From Gracilariopsis chorda (Eukaryota; Rhodophyta; Florideophyceae; Gracilariales; Gracilariaceae), in contig NBIV01000240.1 in assembly GCA_003194525.1 (NCBI GenBank), positions 1 through 64,000 on the forward strand: 64,000 nt of DNA, read 5' to 3'. Shown here one piece after another: positions 52,963 through 64,000 of the stretch. How positions within the stretch are numbered: position 1 is the first letter of the stretch; each line of letters starts with the position of its first letter. Made by a program: the position numbers and the translations under genes. Below the pieces are notes generated by a model, which worked only from the letters and a program-made list of their open reading frames with translations, had not been told where the DNA came from and searched no databases.

Positions 52963-54237
52963 GTGAAGCCCATAAAGGCACTCCGAGGTATAGACCTCGG
53001 ACATGTGCCGGAGTCACACCGCGACAAACTCAGTGCAATGCTAGGAGAGTTTACCACGATGTGGGATGGCTGTCTTGGCGAGATTAAGGCTACGGAACAC
53101 CAGATAGATTTGTTACAGGGTTCAAGTCTGATGGCACAACCCCTTTACAGAGCAGGACCGAAGTCGCTGGAAGAGGAGCAGTCCCAATTCGACAAGATGC
53201 TCCGAGCAGGTGTGATAGAGCCTGTTCAATTACCCTGGGCATCCACAGTTGTACTGGCTTTAAGGACTGACGGAACCTGAAGGTTCTGTGTCGACTACCG
53301 CCGGCTCAATGCCGTGACCGTTCGGGTCAGATATCCCATCCCTCGTATGGACGAGTGCATCGACTCCCTTGGAAACGCTACCGTGTTCACGTCTTTGCAC
53401 CACAATTGGGATTATTTGCCGGTCCTTCTAAGATAAGAGGATCGCGACAAGACCGCATTCAACTGCCATGCAGGATCGTACCGCTTCAAACGGACGCCGT
53501 TAAGGTTGACCAACGCTCCCACTATCTTTCAGCGTGGAATAGATATTCTACTGAACCGCTTCCAGTGGCGGAGCTGCCTGGTCTACCTGGATGATATTAT
53601 CAACTTCTCCAATAATTTGGACGACCAGCTCACCCATTTCAGGGACGTTCTGACCATGCTCCGCGATGTAGAAAGTACCTTCAAGTTGAGGAAGTGCGAG
53701 TTTTCCACAGATAATGTCAAGTGTCTGGGACATATCATCCGTCCGGCACGGTTAATGATCTAGAAGGCTCGAGTCAATTCCTTTGTTGAGGCTAAGGAAC
53801 CCCGCACCCAAACGGAACTCCGCACCTTCACGGGGCTGGTCAACGTCTACCGACGGTTTATCTCGAACGTTTTGGATATCACGGCCTCTTTGAGCCCGTT
53901 CTTACGCAATGGAAATCTCCCACAATTGGGACCATTCACGTTCAAGCAATCGGAAGCGTGTAACTCCTTAAAGGAGGCTTTCACGTCAGCGCCGATCTTA
54001 TCTTTACCCAAACTGATACTCCCATATTCCATGGACACGGACTCGAGCGACTACCAAGTTGGTTGTGCTCTCTCCCGAACCACCCCAGAGGGAGACCGAA
54101 GGCCAGTTGGTTATTGGTCACGCTCGCTCAATGTCCACGAGCGGAATTACTGTGTGTCAGACAAAGAGTATCTCGCCGTCGTATGGGCGCTTTCCCCCCT
54201 ACTCCCATATCTTATGGGAGTTTATTTTACCGTATAA
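52963..54237 (+). pseudogene. Element D reverse transcriptase and RNase H
   Basis: The RT start (LLQGSSLMAQPLYRAGP, EEEQSQFDKMLRAGVIEP) is cut by TGA at DGT-stop-RFCVDYRRLN, where Trp is usual. YPIPRMDECIDSLGNATVF, RLTNAPTIFQRGIDILL and an intact YLDD (53583) follow in shifted frames, then LRTFTGLVNVYRRFI and RNase H (MDTDSSDYQVGCALSR, YCVSDKEYLAVVWAL). It is inactive. Confidence 0.85.
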
Positions 54238-54615
54238 AAGGATCATTCTTCGTCGAGGTAGTTAATGAACACATCCGATTCCTAGGGCCACCTTATGCGC
54301 TGGAGACTCTGCCTTGCAGAATATTACTTCCAAGTCATATACAAAATGGTTGCGCTCAACACCCATGCCGACGCTTTGACCCGTTTACCGACAAATATGG
54401 AAGCACTCCCAACCGAGGATGACGACATTCCATGCTTCATGGCTGAAGAACCGGATGACCCGGAGTGGAAGTTTTAGGAATAGCGAGAAGACTGGGATAA
54501 ACGTGCTGACTTTGACCACTTATTCGCATCCTGCAAGACCCCTGAGAACCCCTTACCGAGAAGTTTTGTAGCGGTTTCACTGGAAGAATCCATCCGAGAA
54601 CATTTCGGTGATCCC

Positions 54616-56127
54616 TTGTGTATGAGGATTCGTGCTCGTTTGCACGGTCGTGAAAACTTCTCTTTCGAGGTGAACGATAAAGGCTACCTCGTTTGGTTGG
54701 TCGAAGCTCGACAACAGATTGTGGTAACCCATCCCCTGCAGCCACGGGTGTTACATCTCTGGCGCTATGCAAAGCTCGCTGGCCATGTAGTTGGGAGGAA
54801 GCTCTACCTCACCGTGCGAAGGGCTTTTTGCTGGCCTGCAATGGCGGTTGATTGCTACAAAACTGTGCAGTTCTGTACCAAATGCTCGAAGAGCCGGTGA
54901 ATTTCCACAGAAATGCCAAGAAATGAAGTTATTCCCTGCTATGTCACCACTCGAGTTTATTTCACTCGATATTCTCGGACCCCTCATCACTTAAAAGAGA
55001 GGCAACAAGTTCTTGCTTGTGATCACCGATCTATTTTCAAAGCTTGTTCGGACTGTCCCTCTTCGGAGGATAACCGCTTTCATGGTCGCCCAGGCTCTGG
55101 TAACGCACTGGATATTTGTCTACCGTCCTCCTGTGGAGGTGCTCTTCGATAATGGACGGCAGTTTGCGTCCAAGTTCCAGGATTTTTTTCGCATCCTGAA
55201 CGTGAAGAAATTGTTCACGACCATCTACCATCCCCAGTTTAATGGGCAAGTCGAACGGTTCAACCGGACCTTGTTGGTTTCTCTCTCTTCCTACGTCGCT
55301 GATCACCCCAAACCTTGGTATTTGTATACAGATGCTTAAACATTTGCATACAATACGAAAGTTCACTGGACTACCAGAATATCACTGTTCAAAATGGTTC
55401 TATCTCATTCACTCCCGCCTGTGGCGTTAGAATCCCAAGCCACCTTGGACAAATTCGCATCATTGGGTTGCTCAACCAGGAATGAAACAATGGCTCACAA
55501 AACTGGTCCCCATAGCGCGGAAGTCTACGGAACGCGCACAAGCCACGTGGAAGAGGGATTTCGACGCTCGTTTACGAGATAATGCTCCCCCCATACGGCT
55601 AATACCATCGTCTTTATACGTAAGGAATATTATAACCGGAACGGGAGAGGCGTCACAAGCTTTCGCCTGTGCCGGATGGACCATTTAAAGTGGTATCCAT
55701 TAACTCCGACACTGTCGTAGTAGAAATGGTCAAGGCATACGAGCTGATTTCCCATGATCGTGTTGTACCTGCCCCTCCTACCTCGTCTGAGGTCTTCCTT
55801 GACACAGGGAAACCCGTCTCTACGTACCCAACAACGCCGAAAACCCCCGGACTAAATAGACCGACTACTCTACAACAACCTACTCGGGACCTCTCAGATT
55901 TACCGACTTTGTCGGGACCCCTGACTCGTCCGGATCGTTCGGGCCCAAACGGACCTTTCTCTACTCCTAGCACTACCGCCCCTTCGGCGCGCATTTACGC
56001 CCGCCATGCGGGATATCCTACTACTCCTCCCCTTGCTCTGTCTAAGGAGGGAGGAGACCTAATGCCACGCTGGAAATTTATTACCGTCGCAATGGGATTT
56101 GAGCCGGGGAACATGCAAAGTCGATAA
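54616..56127 (+). pseudogene. Element D integrase
   Basis: The zinc module is in HLWRYAKLAGHVVGRKLY with CTKC. The catalytic parts are ISLDILGPLIT, EVLFDNGRQFASKF and NGQVERFNRTLLVSL, all three acidic residues kept though in more than one frame. A GPF-type end (PDGPFKVVSINSDTVVVEMV) begins at 55669. The tail (to 56127) is Pro/Thr-rich; no chromodomain is seen. Confidence 0.85.
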
Positions 56128-57828
56128 AGCCTCGCACTCCTCCACACAGGGTTCCAGAACGATGCAGTTACACCGTTTGATACGGGTCAGTGGACGGCCA
56201 TCGCAGTCTGTACTCCTGATCAAGTGCGATTCGCTGAATCAGGATAGCGATATCGTTTCGCAGCTCCGTCACCAGGGTGGAGTCGAAGAACTGCCGTCGA
56301 CAGAATTTTCCGCCAAAACAGATTTCTGAGCACCATCGACACCACTGGTATTGGGCAACACACGCCTTGGAAAATCAGCAAGTCTGGAAAGTGAAGAGAC
56401 TCTCTCGAGGGATGAAAGCAGGAATGCACCTCTTGCAACTCAAGTCCCGGGCTCTACAGCCCCGGACTTGCGAACCGTTCATAACGGGAATATTGTCCGA
56501 CCTTCGGAGATCGAATTGCTGAAGTCTCCATGCAATCGTGTTAATATAGCGGGCGTCTCGGAAAAATCCGGCATCGTCGCCAGGTTTAAACCGGTCGTCC
56601 TGGATGATGCATCTCTTGAGGAAAACATCACACCTGTACTAGAGGCAAAGTTCCCAGACAGGGCGTCCAAGGTGCCAGCTGTACACGCCCCATTATAGAA
56701 TTTGATGCAACACACCGGTGCACCGGAAGTAACTGCCGGATACCAGGTGCCAATACAGCAGTTCATGGCGCAGCCGGACAGTGTAAGGCCCATGCCAAGG
56801 GAGGTGGAAGGCAAGAAGGTGGTTCAGAACCACATGTAGTGGGAGTTACGTGAACGCGTGGAGATTGCGCGCCCCGCACCAATCACCACGAGACACGCAA
56901 ATCTCTACCAGGTAATGACCTCCACAACCCTGCGAAAGCGGCAAGATGCCCGCAAGCTGGCGGTTCGACCAAAATACCGTCAACATGGGACGGAAGATCC
57001 CCGCAAACTAGCGGTACGACATAATTACTGCGGAACGTTGCAACCGTTATACGAAGAAACGTTATTGAGGAATTTTATTTCGCACTCTGCGCCCCACCTC
57101 CCTACCGAAGCCAGCACGCTGAATCCTAACGTACCTTTGGGGGAAGATATACCGTGACAGGGGCAACCCCTGACAAGCGAGGCTACCATAATACGGCAAG
57201 GCCAGCAGGTATACAAGAAGAGATTTTGTAATTGACAAAATCTTCGAGGATACCTGGAATAGAGAAAGTATTCTAAGATGCTGCGTTGGTTGGTACTGAT
57301 ATTACCCAAGCTGGGACACCATGAAACACATCGAAAACCTCCCCCGTTCGAAGGTGATCCAATATCACCGCAGCGTGGGTACCGCAAATCCAGCTATGCT
57401 GTGCAACGCCCAAGTGGGATAGAAACGCCACAAAGCCGGGGAAGGTGGGAAAGAGGATTACACCCTCTTTTGTATGGACTCCGTCAACGACGGGAATTAA
57501 GGAGAGAGCGCTTTTCTAAACGGGAAAGTTTACTCAGGAGCCTCGTGCTCCTGTGTGATCCTAAGCTACATTACTGGCTAAGCAAGGGAAAGAGACCAAG
57601 ATACCAGGTTAGAGATTCAACCCCTCCCCATCCTTCAGGGCATGACCACCCGGGAGGTAGTAAGCCAATGCATCCCCCATCGCAGTGACGTCACTCGAAA
57701 CCTCGTTAGCGCCTAAACCCGCTCCGCGGAAGAGGCAGGTAACGACATCCCTTTCATTTACTGCGCCCTCGCTGTAGAGTAAAGGCCCGGCTCTCGCCAT
57801 TGGAGGACTGGGAACCGGTGAAACCTTC
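56128..57828. other. Unresolved 3' region of element D
   Basis: Plus-strand stretches at 56351-56698 and 56858-57157 look like decayed coding sequence. Two similar pieces, DARKLAVRPKYR and DPRKLAVRHNYC, lie about 20 residues apart. No family is recognised. Confidence 0.4.
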
Positions 57829-59223
57829 TCAGGGGATTCGTCTACTAACATGTACTTCTATGTCCTCCGGCTCTTCGGGTTCTTTATTGACCATTGGGTC
57901 ATTCCCGCTAAACGCACGGTAGTAATCTTCGGAATCGATGTACTTAATCCGGTGGTAGTCCAGCACGTACTGCGGTGCGTGGTGGAGTTCCCTCGTCTTC
58001 TCAGAGGAAATCTGCCAGGGCGGTGTTTCTACCAAGACCTGTACCACCGGTACCGCCACAGCCAGCTTCAAGACGACCGCTCTGTCTCAGCTGGACCTCA
58101 CTCTAGTCCATAATGTGGATCAAACAAAGTAGTTCAAGTATTTCGTCATTATCGGCAATACCGCCAAGCGGGACACTGAGGTAAAGATTGGGAATAGCAG
58201 CCCGCACACACGGTTGGATGAACCACAGTCGATACTGGTCACAAACCTCAGCGAAGATGTACACCGCAGTGCGGGAAGCCCACTCGGTTACAGCTACCGA
58301 CCAAAGCCCCGAACGGGGATCCTGAATCAAAAAGGAATCGAGTTACGTTAGTGCTGGCAAGAACTCAACGTAGCAGCCCCGGAAGGCCTCATGGAGCCTT
58401 CGTCACTTGGGGAGTGCGTCGTACCGACCCTGTAAGGGAGGAAGAGCAATCCGCTCAATCTTCACGTTTTGATATGGGACAAAGTACCCGAATCGGGACC
58501 GCCGTCAATGTTCATAACAGATGACGAATTTTTAGATGAAGTTGGGCCAGGACCGCTTGGGAATGTACCAGTACTTCAGCCCGAAAGATTGGTCGTTCTC
58601 AACACAGGGCATCTTGGCGCGCAGCGGGAAAGTTCCACCACGCGAGGGTTTCGAGGCTGGCCAGGCGTTCTCCATAAACGGTTTAAACGTGTGTGTGAAA
58701 TAGACTAACGTCGACGCTAAAGCCAGTAGGCACCGGGAATTTGAAAGGTGCCCGGTTCTGCCATTGATATGCAATCTGCACCAGCGCTGCATGAGCCACA
58801 GTCGTGGATTCTTCTGAGTTTCTTCGGATATGGTGTACCGGGATGGTGATTCGATGCCGCCAGTCCCACGAAGAGGTGACGGGTCTGGGTAGATCCCTGG
58901 GCAGGGCACGGAAACCATCGGCGTAGGCCGTATCCAAATCCTCGTCGAGGGCAGCGATGGGATGGAACCACGGCGCAAGCCGGAGCCAAGAGGCGTGAAT
59001 CCGATTCATTGCGTCTAACCGTACGATGGCATTATAACGACGCCGGGATCAGTACCGGAGGAGCCACCACTGGAGAAAATTGGAACCCATGCTGGGACGC
59101 TGCGCCAGTATTGGCCGGCTGTACCAGAGCCCGCCTCCCTTGTGGCAAGGGTACCGACTGGAAACCGGTTGTGAAGTTCCCAACTGGAGTCTGTCTTGAG
59201 GGCTGGGTGTTATTGTTGTTCAT
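57829..59223 (-). pseudogene. Decayed antisense gene near the 3' end of element D
   Basis: Minus-strand frames follow one another: 59223-59032 (Gln/Asn/Pro-rich start MNNNNTQPSRQTPVGNF), 59009-58683 (LDEDLDTAYADGFRALPRDL, SWDWRHRITIPVHHI), 58330-58103 and 58071-57829 (RELHHAPQYVLDYHRIKYID). The amino-acid texture is that of a real protein with frameshifts. It starts about 215 bases inside the right LTR. I do not recognise it. Confidence 0.4.
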
Positions 59224-59420
59224 ATTTCCCTTCGAAAGAGGGTGATCTGACTGAGTTGAGTACGAAGAAGAGAAGCTTGCACTTGCGGGAGGTTGGTTCG
59301 ATGCTTTTGTGGGAGGTTGTTTCTATGAGGCAGAGGTTTGAACGGGTGACCCGGAGAGGTTTAGACTTTTATCACCAATTTTCCACTGGGGTTCTCCGGC
59401 GCTCGCGGTTGCTTTCCCGA

Positions 59421-59439
59421 CTAAGGAGAGGGTTAATAT
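59421..59439 (+). promoter_or_regulatory. Polypurine tract of element D
   Basis: The plus-strand stretch with AAGGAGAGGG lies directly before the right LTR. Its orientation fits plus-strand element D even though the LTR itself is reversed. Confidence 0.5.
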
Positions 59440-60232
59440 TGTAGTGCAATGCCCGGAATCAGGAGTGCACCGAAAGAAATTCCAGATCTTTCCTCGTTAG
59501 AAGTGAGCCTAGTTGTGTAAAGCCCTCCCACAAGTGTCACGAATATGTCGGGTTGTATGGCCGAAGCCACACGTTGCAACTTGCGCAGGGAGGTTGAGAC
59601 AAGAATCAGCTATCCACAACAGCAGTGTGTGAGGGTGGTCGTCCTCTAGAGAGGTGAGGTCTCCACGTTAGTGGCACGAGCGAGCACGAGCCGGGTAACG
59701 GGAAAGCCACGCGGTAATGGGAAAAGAAAGGGGGAGCTGAGTCACGAGTGTCGTGAAGAGTACTGACGGCAGTGCCAGTGAACAAACCTTACACAAGGCG
59801 AACACCAAGAAAGTTGGAATAACCATCCGAATACTCGGGTCCTTTACATAGTCAAGGGGGTTAGACTTTCCGTATGCGACGGTGCTTCCCTCCAAGGAGG
59901 AGTAGAGAACACGAAAAGGCGGTGAGGTCTAGAGCCGCTTCCCCAGGTTTGGGTCCCTTGTTTAGGGAACGTTTACTGGTGCGACGGGAACTCGCCGGCG
60001 CACTAAGCACTAACCATCAGAAATGGGTGTAACAATAAAAAATAGAATTAAATAAATTACTGCCCTTTGGTGGTTCATACCCAGTACTGTAACCAACCGC
60101 CAATTGACTCTTTGGTGTCCCACGTGTCAAATCTACTATTAGTGGTCGTAGTTCATGCAATGACTACATTACCGAAACATTTGGGAAATCAACAAAGTAC
60201 GAAGAATCCCTCCCTGAGGGCATTGCACTTCA
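59440..60232 (-). repeat. Right LTR of element D (reversed)
   Basis: 793 bp, reverse complement of the 48800-49586 LTR along its whole length with many substitutions. For example, EGSTVAYGKSNPL is encoded on opposite strands in the two. Confidence 0.9.
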
Positions 60233-60237
60233 GTTTT

Positions 60238-60783
60238 CGCCAAGCTAAGCCCAGGAGACTAAGTCTATGCCGACCGACCGGAATGGATGTTGACAGGTCC
60301 TAATGAGCACGTTAAAGAATATAACCGCAAATACCGAAAACGTCTTCCGAAAACCAAAATTCCATTCCGGATTGTAACCGCTAAGGACGATGCCGTCCTC
60401 ATAAACGAGAACCGGAAAGAAAACTGCGTCAGCATCGATCAAGTTACCCGGGCACCACGACAGGCCATTCGAACGACCTCTAAAACTGACCTAACAACCA
60501 AAAGGCCACGTCACGGTTTACCACCACACTTTATATCGATCCGAACGGATCCTTTGCGTCCAAACCCGTCACTTAAGCAGCAATAGAGCCAACGCTACAA
60601 CGCCATGCGTTCGAACGAATCGTTGGTCACCTTGAAACACCGGTCGTAATACGGTACCGTGTCCAATGGTTCGGATGGCAGTCAGACTAGGACATCTTTG
60701 AACCAACCGCTCATATCCCTCATCACTTCATTGCCCGCTACTACAGTCGCACGAAGCGGAGGCGTCTGGCAATGTTGACATAA
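60238..60783 (+). pseudogene. Element C integrase C-terminus and chromodomain
   Basis: This continues the C integrase broken at 48799. AKLSPGD, a stop, then VYADRPEW and a basic stretch lead to IPFRIVTAKDDAVLINENRK and SIDQVTRAP, the usual end module. After a frame change a clear chromodomain follows: FERIVGHLETPVVIRYRVQW, then FEPTAHIPHHFIARYY, with TAG inside. Chromodomains steer gypsy integration to certain chromatin. Confidence 0.85.
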
Positions 60784-60823
60784 TTGACAAAACCGGACGT
60801 TGTTTACTGTGGAGGGGGGAGAA

Positions 60824-61873
60824 CGATGGTGGAGATGCTTTTAGAAGAGCTACCAGGTAGTGGACTGTTCCGACCTGCCACCAGCAACGAAAATCATGGG
60901 TCGATTTTCAATCCTGACGGACGGACCTCTCTTTCTGTCAGTATATGATTGGTTCCTTCTATAATACATTGTGCGGACTGTCAAATTGAGATGAAGTTTC
61001 GCCCGATATGGTAAATTCAACCAGTGAAGAAGAAGAACCAACAGACAGCGCTGATTCTATTCACTTCCCGCCTGAGCGGACGTCAATACGGCGCTTGTTT
61101 TCTCTTTATTGGTCTCAATTGCCCGCAACGGACATTCCAGCTAGGTACACTGTAGAAGGAGAGGAAGCAGTTCCTGCCCTGCCATCAATCTCAGTCAAAG
61201 TCTAAGTTGAACTTTGCCAGAACGTGGTAATTGGTCTTGAGTGTCAATTTAAGAACTTTCATACCGAGCGGGTGACATGCAACCGAATACCGGAAACTGC
61301 AGTGATGCACTCAATTTAACCTCCTTCTCTGCGCCGTTTTGGACGGTTGACAATAAGGTGCAACATAGCCCGCACGGATTAGTACCTGAAGAAAGGTAAG
61401 TTCCTGTGCTGTTTTTTGACGGACCAGAATCTAACTTGCTGGGTCAAACTAACAAGTTGACTCAGGGTTGACCTTATGGTTTTGTACGTTCAGTTATGTA
61501 GACCTGCGTGTGTCATACCCAGGCCTCTTGCAAATCGGATCGCTTACAGAAAATCCGAATTTGCCCGAGTTATAGAGCTCTGTTGATCCGAATTAAGCCG
61601 ATCGCTTTCAGTAGATCTTTGAGCCCCTCTGGCCATATCAATCACTGTTTTCGCGCCAAACACGAAACCAAAACAATTCAACGCAGTACAAAAGAAATCC
61701 TGAACATCCTTTTGGTGGTTTCTTCTTCTTCTCTCTAGCCTTCCACCGCGTTCTGTCCGATCATTTCGCCCGTCACACTCTCATAGACAGAAATGGCGAT
61801 CAAGGAAGTTATGGCCAAACCTTGCCGATGGCGCTGAATATCTTTTACTGATTGCCACTGCGTTCGATTTGGA
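60824..61873. other. Region after element C, perhaps its 3' LTR
   Basis: The purine tract GGAGGGGGGAGAA (60811-60823) suggests an LTR starts near 60827, but there is no second copy to confirm its extent. Only short ORFs without motifs (61008-61205) are present. Confidence 0.35.
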
Positions 61874-63953
61874 GTGCAGCCTACCTCCCACCACAATACC
61901 TCTGGAGCAGTTATTGCGGTGATTTGTAGATTCTGCGTAACCTTTGGTCGCCAGAAAAGTAGTAGGAATCATCGTGCTCCTGTTCAGTACAACAAAAGTT
62001 TTCGCGCACCCTTTCGCACGGACAACTATCTATCACATCTTAAGAGCCAGCAAATTCAAAAATGGACCGAATATGAAGTTCTTGAAACTTCGGAAAAAAC
62101 GACATTCTTTGACTTTGAATTGCCGTACGTCGAAAAAATAACGTCTCATTTCGGCAGTGATGATAAAATGAGCTTTACGATTGGTAAGGATATTGTGAAG
62201 AGCATTTTAATTGGATTTTCCATTGGAAAGGAAGAAAATCGGCAACTAATTGAAAGGAACTGTCTCTTTAAATTTGATATGGAAAACGATCACTATGTTG
62301 TGATTATCAAGAAAAGAAGTTTTTTTCGCATGAGTATCGGAAATTTGTCCTTAGTTCTGTCTTTCAGGCAAGCGTACAGGTCGGCAAGAGTAACGAAAAA
62401 TGTATAGGGTCTTGGAGCGCTTTCAGGTTTGACTGAGAAAATGGTTTCGCAGTATATAAAGGCGTTAGTGGCTGTGAAGCTACAGCATATTTCTCAAATA
62501 CTATGTGACAAAGACGGCTGGGCGTTTTCTATATCATTTGATGCTGCAAAAAATCATGGAAACTCCTACATTGACGTCCGAGCTCGGGTGTGTCTATCAA
62601 AATAAATTGGAAAACATACACGTCCTCGTCATTCCATTTTATGATTCACATACCAGTGAGGCTATGTTTTCCGTAGTCCGTTCTATGTTAGAGTCCTTGA
62701 TGGGTGGAAAATGGTTTATGAAGTTGATCTCAGTTGCAACAGATGGTGCTGCTAATATGGTTGGCAAGTACCAAGGGGCAATTACACGCTTTAGTTCTTG
62801 GCACTAGGGGGTTCTACCGAATTTGGTGTGCTGTGCATTAATTGGATCTTGTCATACAAGATGTAGTCTCTGGTTCTCTACGTGAGCAATTTTACTCGAC
62901 ACTGAGGCGGATGATTGCCTTTCTAAGACGCCAAACTAATCTGTGAAATGAGATGAGAACTACGTGCCCGCTTGTCGCGTCGACGCATTGGCTTTCGCTT
63001 GAAATGTTCTCCATTGGCTGTCAAAGCACAAAACTACTGTTGTGCAATATATAAGTACAATGAGAACGTCACCAATTGTCTTTCCTACTCGAAAGTGGTG
63101 GGTACTTTTGTCTGCACTGTCGCGCCTTATAAATGGCGTGGATGTGTGCTGTAAATCTATACAGGGGAAAGACAATTTAATATGCGAGCAAAACAGTCAT
63201 CTTGCAACATTAGTGGAAGAGATCAGAAGCATGGGAGGAATATTGGATCCTTTATCTGCGATTCAAATGCTTCCGGCCGTCACAGAGGTTGATGTTGTCA
63301 CTCAAAGCTCAAAGTTAATCATGGAAGGGTTATTTGTTCCTAATTTCATTATGGATATCAGTTCGCAGACGATGGAAGACTTCATGGCTCTTCCCGATTG
63401 CGAACAGCGAGGTATCTTCGTCACTCTAGGAGGTCTGTTCCTTTGCTCCTTCGAAAAGATATCCAGGTTGACTGCAGATTGTAATCCCTACAATGCCCCA
63501 TCCGAATACCGCGTCCCGCTGATCCTTCCCCAGGAGCTTGCCTGCTTACGCCCTATGGATTTCTATCATATCGTAAATGCGCAAAAAGAATGACTCTATT
63601 TTTCTCTAACGCCACAGGAAATTGTGGACAGAGAACATTGTTTCGCCGAGTTCAAGGATACTCTCCGCCGAGATTCAGCGGTTTCGCAACATTTGGAGCA
63701 TGTTAAAGATTCCTTTAAGTGTAAAAACGTCTTCAGTTAGTCATGGAAGAATTTCTTGCCCTTCTTCACAAAGTTGCAAGATTTCTGCGCTGAGCTCGCG
63801 ACGGTGTTCTCCGGAACCTCTACTGTGGAAAGCGATTTCTCAATCTTACACTGGGAGAAAGATGACGATGGTCAGAATCTCACAGACTTGGCTTTTGAAG
63901 AGGTGCTGGAGTCCAAGCAATACGACATGCTGAAGACGGTAGTCCGGGCGTAA
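61874..63953 (+). pseudogene. hAT-type transposase, broken
   Basis: The N-terminal frame (61874-62407) has a zinc-finger-like CRFC with FRAPFRTDNYLSHL and KWTEYEVL. Next come AFSISFDAAKNHGNSYIDVR (62523) with the first catalytic Asp and, after a shift, LISVATDGAANMVGKYQGAI (62730) with the second. IWCAVH, a TAA, then LDLVIQDVV sits where Gln is the family norm. The C-terminal dimerisation part (ELATVFSGTSTVESDFSILH) lies at 63790-63950. At least four breaks are present. No terminal repeats were found. Confidence 0.8.
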
Positions 63954-64000
63954 AGTAACGTACGTTTTCTGCTTTAGATGAGGAGTGCAAACAAAACTAG

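Larger units (their letters stand above)
48800..60232 (+). mobile_element. Ty3/gypsy element D with LTRs in opposite orientation, 11.4 kb
   Basis: D lies inside the C integrase and is flanked by GCTTT (48795-48799) and GTTTT (60233-60237), a 5-bp duplication with one change. The left LTR (48800-49586) is forward and followed by a PBS. The right LTR (59440-60232) is the same sequence reversed, preceded by a purine tract in forward orientation. Gag to integrase run on the plus strand to about 56127. The 3.3 kb before the right LTR holds decayed minus-strand coding sequence. All reading frames are damaged. Confidence 0.85.
45430..60850 (+). mobile_element. Old Ty3/gypsy element C, interrupted by element D
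   Basis: Protease, RT, RNase H and most of integrase lie at 45430-48799. The integrase C-terminus and chromodomain lie at 60238-60783, with D (48800-60232) between. Removing D and one copy of the duplication gives one continuous frame across the joint (VRAF then AKLSPGD). A purine tract (60811-60823) ends the element. Gag, the 5' LTR and the exact ends were not found. Confidence 0.85.

Noticed and set aside
59440..60800. A separate minus-strand gypsy element starting at the right LTR
   Set aside because: No PBS follows the LTR on its minus-strand inner side, a forward purine tract does, and the plus-strand integrase end and chromodomain right of 60238 belong to element C.
1..64000. CRISPR arrays, tRNA/rRNA genes, bacterial operons
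   Set aside because: No regularly spaced short repeats, no cloverleaf-like sequence and no prokaryotic gene arrangement were seen; the PBS sequences only match tRNA ends.

Overview
This window looks like repeat-rich nuclear DNA of a eukaryote. About nine tenths of it is transposable element sequence, and there are no operons, Shine-Dalgarno sites, tRNAs or rRNAs. TATA boxes (TATAAAAG or TATATAAT) sit upstream of several units, and the few host-like genes are single uninterrupted ORFs. The mix is Ty3/gypsy elements (one with a chromodomain), a Ulp1-carrying MULE, PIF/Harbinger, Tc1 and a hAT with an FRTDNY-type N-terminal domain. That mix would fit a red alga or an oomycete, but the sequence alone does not settle which.

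Layout. 1-16252: two head-to-tail copies of an 8.4-kb Ty3/gypsy element (A, minus strand) sharing one 1.75-kb LTR; copy 1 is cut by the window edge. 16299-16707: a small non-autonomous Harbinger-like element, touching a 3.76-kb PIF/Harbinger element (16711-20473) with a decayed transposase and a Myb/SANT-like partner gene. 20883-21803: a secreted host-like protein. 22457-30127: a complete 7.67-kb MULE with 236-bp terminal inverted repeats and a perfect 9-bp target duplication, carrying a Ulp1 protease, a transposase and an antisense accessory ORF. 30683-37405: a young gypsy element (B) with 371-bp LTRs (3 differences seen) and a perfect 5-bp duplication. 37928-42658: a possible hAT remnant, then a small gene island with a secreted protein, a decayed paralogue of it and a three-helix membrane protein. 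43635-45171: a Tc1 element whose transposase has lost a catalytic Asp. 45430-60850: an old gypsy element (C) interrupted inside its integrase by an 11.4-kb gypsy element (D, 48800-60232). 61874-63953: a broken hAT transposase.

Main observations. (1) Elements A and B belong to different gypsy families, yet both carry a small ORF between pol and the 3' LTR. The two proteins align without a gap for about 98 residues around a YGH-hydrophobic-P motif. I do not recognise the family. (2) Element D has LTRs in opposite orientations, although it has a PBS, a PPT, a near-perfect 5-bp target duplication and a C reading frame that closes exactly when D is removed. (3) Element B carries a GC-richer ORF with two C2H2 zinc fingers in its 5' leader. 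(4) The A LTR contains an antisense ORF with its own TATA box, conserved in both copies; it ends in a motif shared with the Harbinger partner protein. (5) In-frame stops across several elements fall mostly where C:G to T:A change can explain them. (6) Copy 1 of A differs from copy 2 mainly by one-base homopolymer indels, which may be sequencing error rather than biology.
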